This document shows, piece by piece, positions 9,764 through 20,384 of a stretch of DNA of 64,000 nt. The first letter of the stretch is position 1. Each line of letters opens with the position of its first letter. Source of the DNA: Sphaerulina vaccinii. Its lineage: Eukaryota; Ascomycota; Dothideomycetes; Mycosphaerellales; Mycosphaerellaceae. The stretch is from NCBI GenBank assembly GCA_022570795.1, contig JAKUDP010000002.1, positions 558,001 through 622,000 of the forward strand. Reading direction: 5' to 3'. Under the pieces are notes generated by a model. That model worked only from the letters and a program-made list of their open reading frames with translations, was not told where the DNA came from and did not search any database. A program made the position numbers and the translations under genes.

Positions 9764-11750
9764 ATGAATAACGAACCTACAAATCCGTCAACTGGCAGCT
9801 CGAACTCGGCAGGCAAGCAAACTGCGGCGATTCCTCGATTCCAGCGCCGCCAGTCCGAACGCTACTTCTTGGAGACAGAATACCGCGAGGCAGAACGAAC
9901 ACCCACAATGGACTATCCTACTGGTCAGAGTCCATGGGCATCGTCGCCGGAAGCCACTCGACAGAGCTTTGGCGATGATGGGATCACCAGAGAAGAGCTT
10001 CCTGCGCCGGCAGTACAAGCGCATGAGGAGCACGAGCATGCGAATGGAGAGGGCTGGTCCGCGGAGCAGCAGCAGCAATGGCAATACCAGCAACAACAGC
10101 AGCAGCACAGTCACGACCAGCTGCATCAGCCGCCTCAGCAGCGTGGAGGGGGATCTAGTGAGGAGAATAGGAGACCCGCCTCGTCTAGATACCACAATGT
10201 GCAGCCCCCAGCGCAGCAACGACAGCATATGCCTCAGTATAAGCTGCAGGCTAAGATCACGGGCTTGGAGAGGTCCGACAAGAAGGACCCTATCTTGCGG
10301 TTCGATGTTCATGTACGATCTACAAGAATGTCCTGATCTATGGTATGCTATGGCTAACGATATCTATAGACCAATCTGCCCAAGTTCCGCACCACACAGT
10401 TTCGCGACATTCGCCGTAAGCACTCTGAGTTCCAGAAGCTCGGAGCACATCTCATTGCCTCAAATCCTGAAGCATTAGTACCTGCTGTGCCTCCTGGGTC
10501 ATCTAGCGCTGGCATGGGCACAGACGAGGATGAGAGGATAACGAAGAAGGCACTGCAGAGATGGCTAGATGTGGTTTGCTCAAACGATGTGCTCATGAGG
10601 GACGAAGAGATGGTCTTCTTCGTGGAAAGCGACTTTGGATACAGCCCTGTTGTGCGTAAGAAGCAGGCTGCAACAGGCATGAGAAGGAAGGTGCTCAAGC
10701 AATTCGCACCACCTCCAGATGACACTCCGGAACTCCTCGAGAGCAGACCGTTCGTCAAAGCATTCTACCTGGGCACTATGGATGCACAGCAAAAGGTCGA
10801 CAGAGTGGTGAAAAGCAGACGATGTAAGTGGAATACGTGCTCCATCATGCATGGCAAAAGTATACTGACTCGTGACAGCTCTTGGTGTAGCCGAGTCTGA
10901 TCTAGGGACCAAGATTGCCACATTGTCAAACAACGAACAGCACAATGGGCTTGCCAATGCGTATCGTAAGCTTGGCAAGGTTGTGCAGAACACTGGCGAC
11001 TTTCACTCGGCACAAGGCACTGCTGAAGCTACAACCTTGTCCGATCCACTGGCATATCACAGCAGTGATGCATTCATTGTGAAGGAAACACTCACAAACC
11101 GACACATCCTTCTACGTGAGCTCGCACAAGCCCAAAACGCCACGCGAAGTAAACTCCAAGCAGCAGACCGCCTCAAAGCGAGCTCGAGTGTCAAACGTGA
11201 CAAGGTCGATGAAGCGATCGGAGCTCTGGATGAAGCACGAAGTCACGAAGCATATCTCCAGCAGAAGACGCAACGAGTGACACAAAATCTTGTGGTCGAG
11301 AAGAGAAAGTGGTTTGCGCGAACAGCAGGAGAAATGCGAACAGCCATCCGCGAATACGTGATTCGTGAAATCGAAGCCGAGCGCAGAACACTAGCAACAC
11401 TGGAACAAGTTCGCCCCGACGTTCGGAACATCGATGCCTCGGGAGGTCTTAGTAGACTTGGTCGCGAAGCTCATCCTGTCGTGAGACGCTCTAGTATGGC
11501 GTCTAGCCAAGGACCCAAAGGCGATGCATGGTCTGGCGTCCCTCGCCGGCCAGACGGGCTCAACAGAAGCATATCAGGCAGTTTCCCGGGGGCAGTTCCT
11601 GAAGAAGGCGAGGAAGATGAGACGTCTGAAGCTGGCAGAAAGAGGGCAACGAGCTCTGCGAGCAGTTTGGGCAAGCTTGCGGAGGACGACGATGACGACC
11701 GGATTGATGCTCGCAACGCGGCCAGTCGTTTAGCCCAGACTACATTCTGA
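9764..11750 (+). CDS. VPS17: retromer sorting nexin Vps17 (PX-BAR)
   Basis: Vps17 pairs with Vps5 in the membrane-bending half of retromer, which recycles cargo from endosomes to the Golgi. Three exons, 9764-10312, 10370-10823 and 10879-11750 (introns of 57 and 55 nt), give 624 residues; an in-frame ATG at 9713 would add 17. Residues 1-155 are disordered with a Gln-rich run near 95-135. The PX domain starts at QYKLQAKITGLE, crosses intron 1 and continues through TTQFRDIRRKHSEFQKLGAHL, where the joined frame restores FDVHTNLPKFRTTQF. The PX region runs to about residue 290, then a long helical BAR-type region (about 320-535) rich in Arg, Glu, Ala and Gln. The C-terminus is disordered and acidic. 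Ligand-binding basic residues of canonical PX domains are not clearly conserved, as is usual for Vps17. Confidence 0.9.
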
Positions 11751-13782
11751 CCTCGTGCCCGGGCAGAAGTTAGAGTATGATGAAGCAAGCGTTGACAGAT
11801 GAGTGATGACAGAGTAGCATGTAGCGAGCAGCACGTACAAATTCAAGCGACAGCTATACCTCCCTATGAATAATGCCATGCCAGAGTACTACTCACATGA
11901 AGAGCATATCATATGAATTGGTCAGCAAGCAATTCCTGAACACCACCTGAACAATTTGCAGTACTTCCTGTGATTGTGGATATGTTACAGAACGTGTTCA
12001 CGAGGGCGCTTGCTGATATCAGAATAGAATAGACACTAACTGCTATATGAGGTCCACATGATGCATACATATATTTACGTCGTACCAGCGGCTGTTTCAG
12101 GTCAAGCGGTTACAGTACAGTCGTCTCATGCACATGCAGCAGATCTCCACCACGGCGACTCGCTTGGACCCGTTGGTGGTTTGCGATGCTGCAGCTTTGC
12201 AGGTCTATCGACTATCGTGCGTGGGATGTCGTGCATGAGATGGTATTTTGGACGCAACAATGATTCTCATGTTGCAGCCATAGCTGGAGGTCTATGGAGA
12301 TACATCGAGGTGTCTCAATGTGATAGCCACAACCCGGGAATGCTCAGATCTAGATTCGATGAGGTGGTTGAATAGTGATGACCGAGGCCAGGAGAAGATA
12401 AGGCATATCTAGGGACACCTCTCACATGAACCAGTGGGTCGCTATGCTGTCGTGGAACGAGGCAGGAGATCGGCTTCTCTGTTCACCTGCGCCGGAGAAA
12501 TTCGCAATGTCAGTTTGAGAATGAATACGAAGTCCTTGCGGAAGATCAAGTGACAAGCCCAGGCGTGCACTGGAAAGGCCGCAATTGGTGAAGGCATCGA
12601 TATATCGTGACCAGTCGGTGGTCAGGAGGTGCGTTGGCTGGAGGGAGGTGAAAACGCCGGCCAAGCCGGCCAAGCCGGCTAGGTTCACGCTAAAGTGAAA
12701 CGGAAGTCGCGAAGTCAGCGAAGTGAACAATTGCACTGCCACGTGTGGCGTCGCTCAGACCTTGAGAGTTTCGCTGTTCACCGCGATCGTCGACTCCGTC
12801 GCAAATACAGCCACATCATTCGTTCAGATACACTCGACGATCACTTTTACCTGACACCACTCCCTGCCGCAGCTCTGCACCTTAGGCACGCTTTTTATCA
12901 ACGACTCAGGACGCGTGCATAGCTGGTGCGCCCAAAGGCGGAGCTGCTATTGCGGAATGGATGGCTGGCTGGTTCCCGGACACGCGCACCATTCGCTGTT
13001 TGCCCCATCCCCTAGCAGGAAGACTGGGCCACAATGTCCATGTACCACGTCCAGCTGCCAGATCAAAGTGGATCCCAATATACACTGCGCGCGACACTGC
13101 GCGCGAAAGTACCGACCAAACAAAAATGGCATCAAACTTGGAGGACGTGTCATCTAGCCAGGTGCTCACTATAGGCGCCTTTACATGATACGTGCGATGT
13201 CAGGTTACAACTTGCGAAGCCACAAGGCAGAGTCACCTGCAGTGATTCAATACCCCAGAATTGCGCAGCTGGTTGCGTGTCACAAGGACCTGAAGAGAGA
13301 CAAGAGTGGCAGCCCGAAGATCTAGTCACAGTCCGGCGCAGACCCCTCGCATAAACATTTTCGGATTCTTTGTTACAACCTTGCGGCAATGGAAGGCATG
13401 CTCTTGCGCAGCGCGACAGTGCGACGTGGTTTGGCGACGCGCGAATCCAACATTCGAGCTAGCGAGCCTATCGTTCCCTTGGAAAGCAGACTGCGAGCGT
13501 CTACGATGCGTGTGGTCCTCTTGAAGATGAAACACAGGCGGAGTGGCTTGCCAGGCGCTCTGCACGCAATCAACTGAAACAAGACGGACTGGCCCCTCAG
13601 AGAACCTCAGCCTTTCGCTACCCTGCTGGGCGATGCGGGTCGGCATTAGTTGGGCTAGAAGCCGCCCAATCATATGCGCATGAAGTTCCTGTGGGGCACA
13701 TACCAAAAACTCAAGCAGACAAGCCAGCGACCTCTCCTGCATGACGGGCGCCTTTCCTTGCCTCCCCAGAGTAATAAGTATG
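11751..13782. other. intergenic region upstream of the cyclin gene
   Basis: About 2 kb lies between VPS17 and the cyclin leader. Several overlapping frames of 60-170 codons occur on both strands (for example near 13326-13829 minus), but none has a domain, a start context or a composition that separates it from chance. The stretch contains a short 9-bp tandem repeat at 12656-12682. The right part probably holds upstream control elements of the cyclin gene. Confidence 0.5.
12656..12682. repeat. 9-bp tandem repeat, three units
   Basis: GCCGGCCAA occurs twice and is followed by the variant GCCGGCTAG, so 27 bp are built of three units. Each unit includes a GCCGGC palindrome. No function is evident. 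Confidence 0.7.
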
Positions 13783-14451
13783 TTCAGAGTGCCTTTTCCT
13801 TCACGTTTTGCTTCATCCCTAACCACCACGATCTACATCGATCTGTCGACCCTCTGGACAACTTGAGACCCCAGCTCTCAGGAAACGCCACGCTGCACGT
13901 AACCTCCCGTCGTGTCAGGACCAGCCATAGCCATCGCAGCCTCGTGCAGCATCAGTAGCACGCCTTCCCGCCCACCGATTCAATTTTTCGATACATCTAC
14001 AAGCACTTGTCCGCTGGCCGGAAAGTCACCGATTTAATCAGTCAATCTTTGCACGCTTCGTCCTCGTCCCGGTTTTTTCCCCCGAACCCAAAGGTTGAAT
14101 CCCGGCAGGCTACAAAAGCTCACACCGTCATTTCAAGAAGCCTCTTCATCTGGATCCTGGCTTACTTAGATCACTTGTGATCTGCCTAATAATCTTTCGA
14201 GCATTTGCCAGGCTGCAACTCGATCGTCTTCACGTTGCTATTGTCGCTGAGCGTACAAGCTATTCATCACTTGGACGACCATATTGTGTGAATTGCCTAT
14301 TGTGCCAGGCAACACTCACCTCGAACCATCTATACCTATTGTTACGGTCTACAATAGGTAGTCGCTGCATATATCATCTTCGACTCTTTGGACTTCTTGT
14401 CAACATCATCAACATCAACCTCTGGACACAGCATCGATCATATCAGCAACC
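13783..14451 (+). promoter_or_regulatory. long ATG-free 5' leader/promoter of the cyclin gene
   Basis: Reading every line of this stretch shows no ATG on the plus strand for 669 nt before the cyclin start codon, while ATG occurs at about chance frequency upstream. The last part is rich in C, A and T (CATCATCAACATCAACC type) and ends in the start context AACCATGG. This pattern fits a long transcribed leader under selection against upstream starts. A pyrimidine-rich block with a run of T and C lies near 14073-14084. Confidence 0.5.
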
Positions 14452-15504
14452 ATGGCTTACTCACCAGTGACACCCGAGCAGAATGTTGCAGCCATGCAGC
14501 ACTTCATCTATCTTCCTGTCACGCAAGATATGATCAGCTACCTTGCCGTCAAAGCAGCACAAGTAATACGATGTGAAGGCCCACAACCGACATCAACGAA
14601 CAAGGCACTTCCTCCAACGCCTCCAATGACGCCTCCTCAGCAACAGAACGGATCATGCTTCGAACCTGCGCTTCCATCTCTGGAACTTTTTATTACTGCT
14701 CTGGTGGAGAGGTCACACGTGCAGGTGCCCACGTTGATGACATCTCTCGTCTACCTTGCCAGACTACAATCACGCCTGCCTCCAGTAGCGAAGGGCATGA
14801 GATGTACTGCGCACCGAATCTTCCTGGCTGCTCTCATTCTGGCTGCGAAGAACCTCAACGACTCCTCACCAAAGAACAAGCACTGGGCTCGCTATACTGC
14901 CGTCCGTGGCTTCGAGAACTTCGGCTTCAGCCTGACAGAAGTGAACCTCATGGAGAAGCAACTCTTGGGCCTCCTCGAATGGGACCTAAGAGTAACAGAA
15001 GAAGATCTCCACTTCCATCTTGAGCCTTTCCTTGCTCCTATCCGAGCCTTCCAGATCCGCCAAGCAGAAAAGCAAAGGATACGAGAAGAGATGGCAGCTC
15101 TCGAGCAGCGCCAACTCGCCTTCGCTGCCGAGCAACAAAGAAGAGCAGCAATGGAAACCTCGCGCTACTACGAATCACCTCGATCAATGGGCCAGTACAC
15201 ATATCAACAACCCATGTACTACTCCAACTCATCATCACGAGCACCTTCAAGAACACCTTCACTATCACCGCCTACAAGAAGTCACTCAGCAGCATCTTCC
15301 GTATCTGCAGACTCATATGCCTGCTCATCCTCGCCTTCGAGTTTGATGTCTCATTCCGAAGTCGACCAGCCTATCATCAGCCACAGTCTACCACTCGAGC
15401 ACACCGATCAGCCTACAGTGAAGAAGCAGAGCATGAAGGCAAATATCTTCTCACGTTTCCTTCCCTCGACACTCAGCCGTCCTGTCAACGTCACTGGATA
15501 CTAA
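14452..15504 (+). CDS. Pho85-type (PCL) cyclin
   Basis: A 350-residue intronless protein with a cyclin box at about residues 78-190. The order is a short N-terminal helix, a proline-rich linker (about 45-65), then [48 protein letters not shown], a W-containing helix with [18 protein letters not shown]. This arrangement is that of the Pcl1/Pcl2 branch of Pho85 cyclins, which couple a CDK5-like kinase to G1 progression and polarity. The single cyclin fold is followed by a Gln/Arg helix and a Ser/Thr/Pro-rich tail that would carry phosphorylation sites. Which Pcl subtype it is cannot be fixed from sequence reading. The start ATG sits in a strong CCATGG context after a long ATG-free leader, which suggests control at the level of translation. 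Confidence 0.85.
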   Translation: MAYSPVTPEQNVAAMQHFIYLPVTQDMISYLAVKAAQVIRCEGPQPTSTNKALPPTPPMTPPQQQNGSCFEPALPSLELFITALVERSHVQVPTLMTSLVYLARLQSRLPPVAKGMRCTAHRIFLAALILAAKNLNDSSPKNKHWARYTAVRGFENFGFSLTEVNLMEKQLLGLLEWDLRVTEEDLHFHLEPFLAPIRAFQIRQAEKQRIREEMAALEQRQLAFAAEQQRRAAMETSRYYESPRSMGQYTYQQPMYYSNSSSRAPSRTPSLSPPTRSHSAASSVSADSYACSSSPSSLMSHSEVDQPIISHSLPLEHTDQPTVKKQSMKANIFSRFLPSTLSRPVNVTGY

Positions 15505-16705
15505 GGCGCAACGATAACAAAAGTTTTACTTTTACTTCATCAGCATACGATAATAGAGGATGGGCCAAGGCATGATGGGTGGGGTTCGAAGACATGACTT
15601 GATGAATGCATGCACGGAGAGGTGCAACGAGCTGGCTCGTACATACGAATGAGCGATTTTTGATTGTGATTGAGACAGCATTATACCACAAGCATTGCGT
15701 TGGCGCGACAAACTTGGCCTGGCCATGGAAGGCTAGGAAGGAGACTTGACTTTACGACTTTGAACACTGTAAAGATATTCGAAGATGATGATGGTATGAG
15801 AGAGAGAGAGAGACCATGATGAGATAGATCATCAGCAATACAATGAATTGACCGATCGATTTGATCATACACATTGACATTCTTCCCGATTTTCCTTCGA
15901 TCGATCCTCGCACGCACAATCAACGCTGACGTCAAATAACAGCCACACCTATATTTGATCTGTCGTTGACTCTTGTCTCCAAACTTTGAGCTTGATAAGT
16001 TTAAATTTGGCATTCCTGAAGCACAAAGATCGTCATAAGAACACCGAACTTACACATACATCAGCAGAGGTGCAGTATTATGCTTGATGTCTTGTCAAAC
16101 ATATAGAGTTTACAGGCTAGCATGAGCCACAGTACGTTCGGATCGTGCCTGTTTGGCTTGTTCTGCATACACTGCGTTTTACTTACAGCATTGCTTGATC
16201 GCTGGGTGCGCTGCTCATCGAGCCTGAGCCTGAAGGGCGAAGGAACGAACAATGCTGTGGAAGTCGTGTAAGTCATGCAAAAAGACCACGATCCGAGCTG
16301 AGATCCTGGAACCTGTTTCCGGAAATCCAGCTTCGAGTTCGAACCACAGTTCACGCATCGGCTCTTCTCGTGGCAGATTTGCGATGCTGGGAAGTGTGTC
16401 AAGTTTCAGCGTTGGTTTCGAGAATGTAGTCAATCACATCGAATCACATATGACGAAGTGCGTCCGGAAAATACTTGTGATGTAGCAGGAAATATGTGAT
16501 GATGTGATGTCGGACTCTTGAAGGGCAACGTGATGTAGCAGGATGGTTGCATTTTGCATGCTTGCGTGTATGTGATGCGAACTCGATCCGATGCTGCCTG
16601 TAACGCGTGTAGTAGGTATGAAATCGCTGGTGTCAAGCACTCCCTCCAGCTGCCACCATCGAAGATGCACATTATTGACTCTATCACCTCTTACAGTCAC
16701 TGCTG
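15505..16705. other. convergent intergenic region
   Basis: This is the shared 3' flank of the cyclin and APD1 genes. It contains a short GA microsatellite near 15799-15812 and a 14-bp direct repeat (GTGATGTAGCAGGA at 16477-16490 and 16530-16543). The small frames present overlap each other and look like chance. Confidence 0.5.
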
Positions 16706-17818
16706 TCACCAACTCACAATCCCCTTCTCCCGATCAAAGCCACCTCTCAATTGACGTTCAGGTTTCACAACTTTGCCTTGCAGCACAGTATACCGCACAA
16801 CATTCTCACAGTCCTCAGGTCTTATCCTCGCAAGCCAGATGCATTGTGCAGCTTCACCTTCCTCCATTTTTGAAACACCAGCAATCTGCTCCTGAACAGT
16901 CCTTCTCGGCTCTGCACGACGGTATACCATCATATTGGCACTGTACTTGTGTCCACCGACGTGATTGATGAAGTATATGCCCACACCTCCGGGTCGTTCA
17001 TCGTGAAGGTCTCTATAAAGGCCTAGAGGACGGAGATGTCGTTCTAGCTCTTTGCGTAATAGAGGTGCAGACTGGCCACAACGAGCGTCGCGGGTTGCGT
17101 GTGAGCACAGAAGAATGACATACTTGTGCGGACAAGCTCGTAGCGAGATGCCGGCTGGTAGGTCTTTAGGTGTGGGCGGCATAGCCGTGTGTGGGACATC
17201 TCCATTGCTGTTGCCGTTCGTTTCAGCATGTCCGTTGGTTTCGCCGTTGCGTTCTGGCTCGAGATGGAGAGGTGTCGTTGTCGTAGGTGCTGTGTTGATT
17301 ACGCTCTGTATGAGCTGTGGTACATGCTTCGGTGTAACGTTCTCGACGTATGTGAACGAAGGCATGAGTAACACTGTCGTCGGCCTGTCGACACCATATG
17401 GTCCAATGTGATCTCCAGGCATGTCCGGTGGCGGTATGTTGCTGGCGCTCAGCATGAGTTTGCCATCCACCTTGCCAATGTGCTCCCCAACAGCTTCCAT
17501 GACACTCCCTTTCACATCCTCGACCGCTCGTACCCAATCTGTCTCGCCCGTCGCCACAATCAAGTGGCGAGAGAAGCCATTGATGCCTCCGTACAGCTTG
17601 TCCTCCTCATCTATCGACCACTTCTTGGGGTATTTGATGGAACATCCTTCGCAATCGCGTAAACATTCCTCGCCGTCGACTTCGGGAGTCGTCCTGGTGA
17701 AAAGAGCGTCGATGGCTTTCGCTGTGTAAAAGCCATCTGGTCTCTGTTTGATGACCTCGTCGCCGCCGCCGGAGGTGACTCTCCTGTATATTGACTTCAA
17801 CATGCCTCCTGGGGACAT
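16706..17818 (-). CDS. APD1: Apd1-family [2Fe-2S] thioredoxin-like ferredoxin
   Basis: A 370-residue sucrase/ferredoxin-like protein. The C-terminal thioredoxin-like ferredoxin domain (about 225-370) shows the pair C238-x8-C247 in CSHATRDARC and the pair H286-x3-H290 in HVGGH. Two cysteines and two histidines in this spacing are the cluster ligands described for yeast Apd1 and Aim32, which hold a bis-histidinyl non-Rieske [2Fe-2S] centre. The conserved W at 328 and the C-terminal tryptophan are also present. Yeast Apd1 is cytosolic and linked to actin patch distribution and redox-drug sensitivity; its exact reaction is unsettled. A low-complexity Asn/Gly/Thr linker (about 178-210) separates the N-terminal half. 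The gene is intronless and divergent from the OB-fold-like gene at 18240. Confidence 0.87.
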   Translation of the reverse strand: MSPGGMLKSIYRRVTSGGGDEVIKQRPDGFYTAKAIDALFTRTTPEVDGEECLRDCEGCSIKYPKKWSIDEEDKLYGGINGFSRHLIVATGETDWVRAVEDVKGSVMEAVGEHIGKVDGKLMLSASNIPPPDMPGDHIGPYGVDRPTTVLLMPSFTYVENVTPKHVPQLIQSVINTAPTTTTPLHLEPERNGETNGHAETNGNSNGDVPHTAMPPTPKDLPAGISLRACPHKYVILLCSHATRDARCGQSAPLLRKELERHLRPLGLYRDLHDERPGGVGIYFINHVGGHKYSANMMVYRRAEPRRTVQEQIAGVSKMEEGEAAQCIWLARIRPEDCENVVRYTVLQGKVVKPERQLRGGFDREKGIVSW

Positions 17819-18239
17819 TGTGAAGAAGGCTGGGCGCGGCCGAGCTCTTATCAGATCTTTTTCGGTTCCTGATGACGCGACGTATGGAACTAATTCCGAA
17901 TTCGCTTTGCTTTGTCGTTGTTCGGGAGAGTGGGCGCTTTCTCAGCAACAACACCTCACTTCAACTTGGGGAAGAACGAACAGGCGCTTTCGGTGTTTGG
18001 ACAGCGAGTGGCAGACGTTCGATTGTTTGCTGACCTCACCTGCCTCTATATCATCACTCGGGGTTCTCGTACTCGTATCTCCGAGCTACATTTCCAGGTA
18101 CAGAGGCAGGGCTGACTTATGCTCGTGCGATCGGACATTGTTCAGGCAGCAAACCAACCTGTTCATCCTTCTGCCGGAGGACGATCATCGGGACGAAAGC
18201 GATATCCGACTGCACCATAATGGATACTCCGGATATACA
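17819..18239. promoter_or_regulatory. divergent promoter, APD1 and OB-fold-like gene
   Basis: A 421-bp gap separates two opposite start codons. The plus-strand frame that reads through here in phase with the OB-fold-like gene has poor composition and is treated as untranslated. No specific element is assigned. Confidence 0.45.
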
Positions 18240-19316
18240 ATGGCTGCCACTTCGAAGAGTGTCGTGTTCTTGACTGGAGCTCCGACGGCTGCGTCTTTGA
18301 CATGGGCTCAAGGCAGTGGCCTTGGCCCTCGCTTTCGGCGATATCTGGGAACTGCAGACAGGGAAGATGAGGTCTTTTTGCATACGCAGACTCAAGAAAC
18401 AGCATCTCATCCTCTTGCGAAGTGGAGGCATATTCCACTCAAGAACGAAGTTGAACGAGGTGAGAGACCTCCAAGCAGGGAAGCACCGCAGTTCTTATCT
18501 TTCGAAGACGAGCTCGAAGACCAGCCTAGCCAAGAACACATGAAGTTCTTAGAGCACTCCCTCGCAGTCCTCCAGAATCTCGACTCTTCACAAATCGCAA
18601 TCCCAGATCAAACAACATACGATGAGACTACCTTCGTGAGTGATCTTTCCTTCAATTCGGCCTCAATCCAGACCAACAGCTATGGAAGCTCCTTCTCAAC
18701 AACTGCTTTCTCCGGGGAGCCTTCGCAGCAAATCGTCAACTTCACTGGTCAAATCACAGACCTGAGAACTATCCCCACAGCACGACATCTCGAATCCATA
18801 CATCCACAAACGATGACAATCAACATCTTAGCAAGTGTCATCTCAATTCGTCCGACACGTACAGTCAAGCTTCGCAAACGTGCGGGAGAGATGGATATAG
18901 TTGAAGTCCTGGTTGGAGACGAGACGAGAGCTGGCTTTAATATTAGTTTCTGGTTACCTCCTACAGACAGTCAGCGACTGCCACCCTCGGGCAGCATGAA
19001 GGTTATGCTCAGCTCACTCAGATCCGGCGATGTTTTGCTCATTACTCATATCGCTCTTGGAGAGTTCAAAGGCAATGTCTATGGACAGAGCTTAAGCAAA
19101 CGTATCACGAGGAACAATACTTCGATCATCAAGTTGTGTAGCGAGACTACAGGACTTCCAGCGCAGACGATGGCGAAGTTGAAGAGAGTTATAGGCTGGA
19201 CTGGGGATTTCGTGGGGAGGCCGGCTAAGAGAGCTGCTGGAGCAAGCTTTGAAGAAGTTACGGATGGAAAGCGCAGGGCTGTGTTGCCTCCTGACACTCA
19301 GCCGGGTGAGCTGTGA
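18240..19316 (+). CDS. OB-fold-like nucleic-acid-binding protein
   Basis: The open frame extends upstream to 17748, but the protein most likely starts at MAATSKSVVFLTGAPT, giving 358 residues. The first 150 residues are weakly conserved-looking and partly acidic. Residues about 180-330 alternate beta strands in the order expected of an OB fold: VNFTGQITDLRTI, MTINILASVISIRPTRTVKLRKR, MDIVEVLVGDETRAGFNISFWL, MKVMLSSLRSGDVLLITHIALGEFKGNVYG. This matches the strand pattern of RPA- or shieldin-like OB domains, so single-stranded nucleic acid binding is a reasonable inference, not a demonstrated function. The C-terminus is basic. No family name can be assigned with confidence. Confidence 0.6.
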   Translation: MAATSKSVVFLTGAPTAASLTWAQGSGLGPRFRRYLGTADREDEVFLHTQTQETASHPLAKWRHIPLKNEVERGERPPSREAPQFLSFEDELEDQPSQEHMKFLEHSLAVLQNLDSSQIAIPDQTTYDETTFVSDLSFNSASIQTNSYGSSFSTTAFSGEPSQQIVNFTGQITDLRTIPTARHLESIHPQTMTINILASVISIRPTRTVKLRKRAGEMDIVEVLVGDETRAGFNISFWLPPTDSQRLPPSGSMKVMLSSLRSGDVLLITHIALGEFKGNVYGQSLSKRITRNNTSIIKLCSETTGLPAQTMAKLKRVIGWTGDFVGRPAKRAAGASFEEVTDGKRRAVLPPDTQPGEL

Positions 19317-19997
19317 CCTGTATAGGAAGTGCTTGTAGTCGGTATGTGCTTCAATCGGTCCTGCTACTACACTACAAACGACGGCGAAGGTTTGACATTC
19401 CACTCCTTTATACAGACACCTATATCGCGTGTGAGCACCAAAACAATGTGCCTTAAGACGTGCAAGGGCAAAACAATCGCTAACAGCGAGCGACTGTACG
19501 ACTTTACATACCTTCGAAAGCTAACTAGCTTCGGAAGGATATAGAAATCTCACTATGTCGAGCATCAGCTATGCTAACGACTTTGTGACTCTCCTACCAG
19601 ACTAAGGACGACCGTTGAAGAAAACCGAATTGCCCGCATATATGGCCCACAACTGAAGGGACTCGGGCGATTAATACTTAAGCGCCAATGCTACTTGAAA
19701 TCCAGGTTAATATAAATCAGAGACACCAAATCTCGAATCTCGAAACCTGTCTTAGGTACCGACATATATGTGTACATATGCCAAGGCTACCTATTACTAG
19801 ATACATCCATTAATCGGCCTTCACTCATACCAATGATAGGCTGAACATCTCCGTCGCGCGACTCTAGCATGTGCGCACAATGTCCTTCCGGACATGTGAT
19901 CATCTCCCTAGCTCCGCCGAGTCTTCTTAGTTGCACTACAACAAAGAGTAAGCCGGAGTCTGCTAAAGAATTCCCACCGAAAGCAACAACCTACCAA
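19317..19997. other. intergenic, possible 3' exon of the secreted protein
   Basis: Somewhat AT-richer DNA between the OB-fold-like gene and the secreted protein gene. An alternative 3' exon of the secreted protein (19935-19787, minus) is possible and is described with that gene. Nothing else is seen. Confidence 0.4.
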
Positions 19998-20384
19998 TCA
20001 CTTACACGACGGCGTCGACGAAGTAATTCCCCGCTTACACTTCGTATAAACAGTACAAGGCCGATTTGATCCTCCACTGATGATTGGTTTAATGCAATTG
20101 AAACAAATGTTTGCATTACAGATTGGCGGCTTTTGCAAACCTCTATAATTGATCGGTGTACCACCTGCCTTCGAATTTGATATCGCAGTACCAGAAGTCT
20201 GCGCTTCCCAGTCTGCAACGACTTCCTGGCCTTCATTGTTCGAGTAGATGTACCAGGTATCGCCGCCGGAGTCAACGTAGCATTGTGCTGTGGTTGGGAG
20301 GGAGGGATCGTCTTGTTCTTGTGGAAGGGCGAAGGAAGTTGTCGCTAGTACTAGCAGCACAGTGAGGAGGACGTTCTGCTTCAT
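19998..20384 (-). CDS. small secreted cysteine-rich protein, candidate effector
   Basis: A 128-residue frame with a clear signal peptide: MKQNVLLTVLLVLATTSFA, with likely cleavage near residues 19-21. The mature part is about 108 residues with seven cysteines, including the cluster CNANICFNC and the pair CTVYTKC. Small size, secretion signal and cysteine content make it a candidate apoplastic effector or adhesion-type protein; no named family is recognised. The stop codon lies inside a perfect donor (TGTAAGTGA). Splicing at 20005 to an acceptor at 19936 (70-nt intron) would replace the last residues and run to 19787, giving 175 residues with eight cysteines, an even number. Both models are kept open. 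The gene sits at the edge of the most accessory-looking part of the window. Confidence 0.65.
   Translation of the reverse strand: MKQNVLLTVLLVLATTSFALPQEQDDPSLPTTAQCYVDSGGDTWYIYSNNEGQEVVADWEAQTSGTAISNSKAGGTPINYRGLQKPPICNANICFNCIKPIISGGSNRPCTVYTKCKRGITSSTPSCK

Noticed and set aside
12422..12742. 106-codon minus-strand frame containing LAGLAGLAG
   Set aside because: The repeated residues come from the 9-bp DNA repeat at 12656-12682; nothing else supports a gene.
17748..18239. 164-codon N-terminal extension of the OB-fold-like gene
   Set aside because: It overlaps the divergent APD1 start, is rich in Arg, Cys and Ser without pattern, and a good ATG context exists at 18240.
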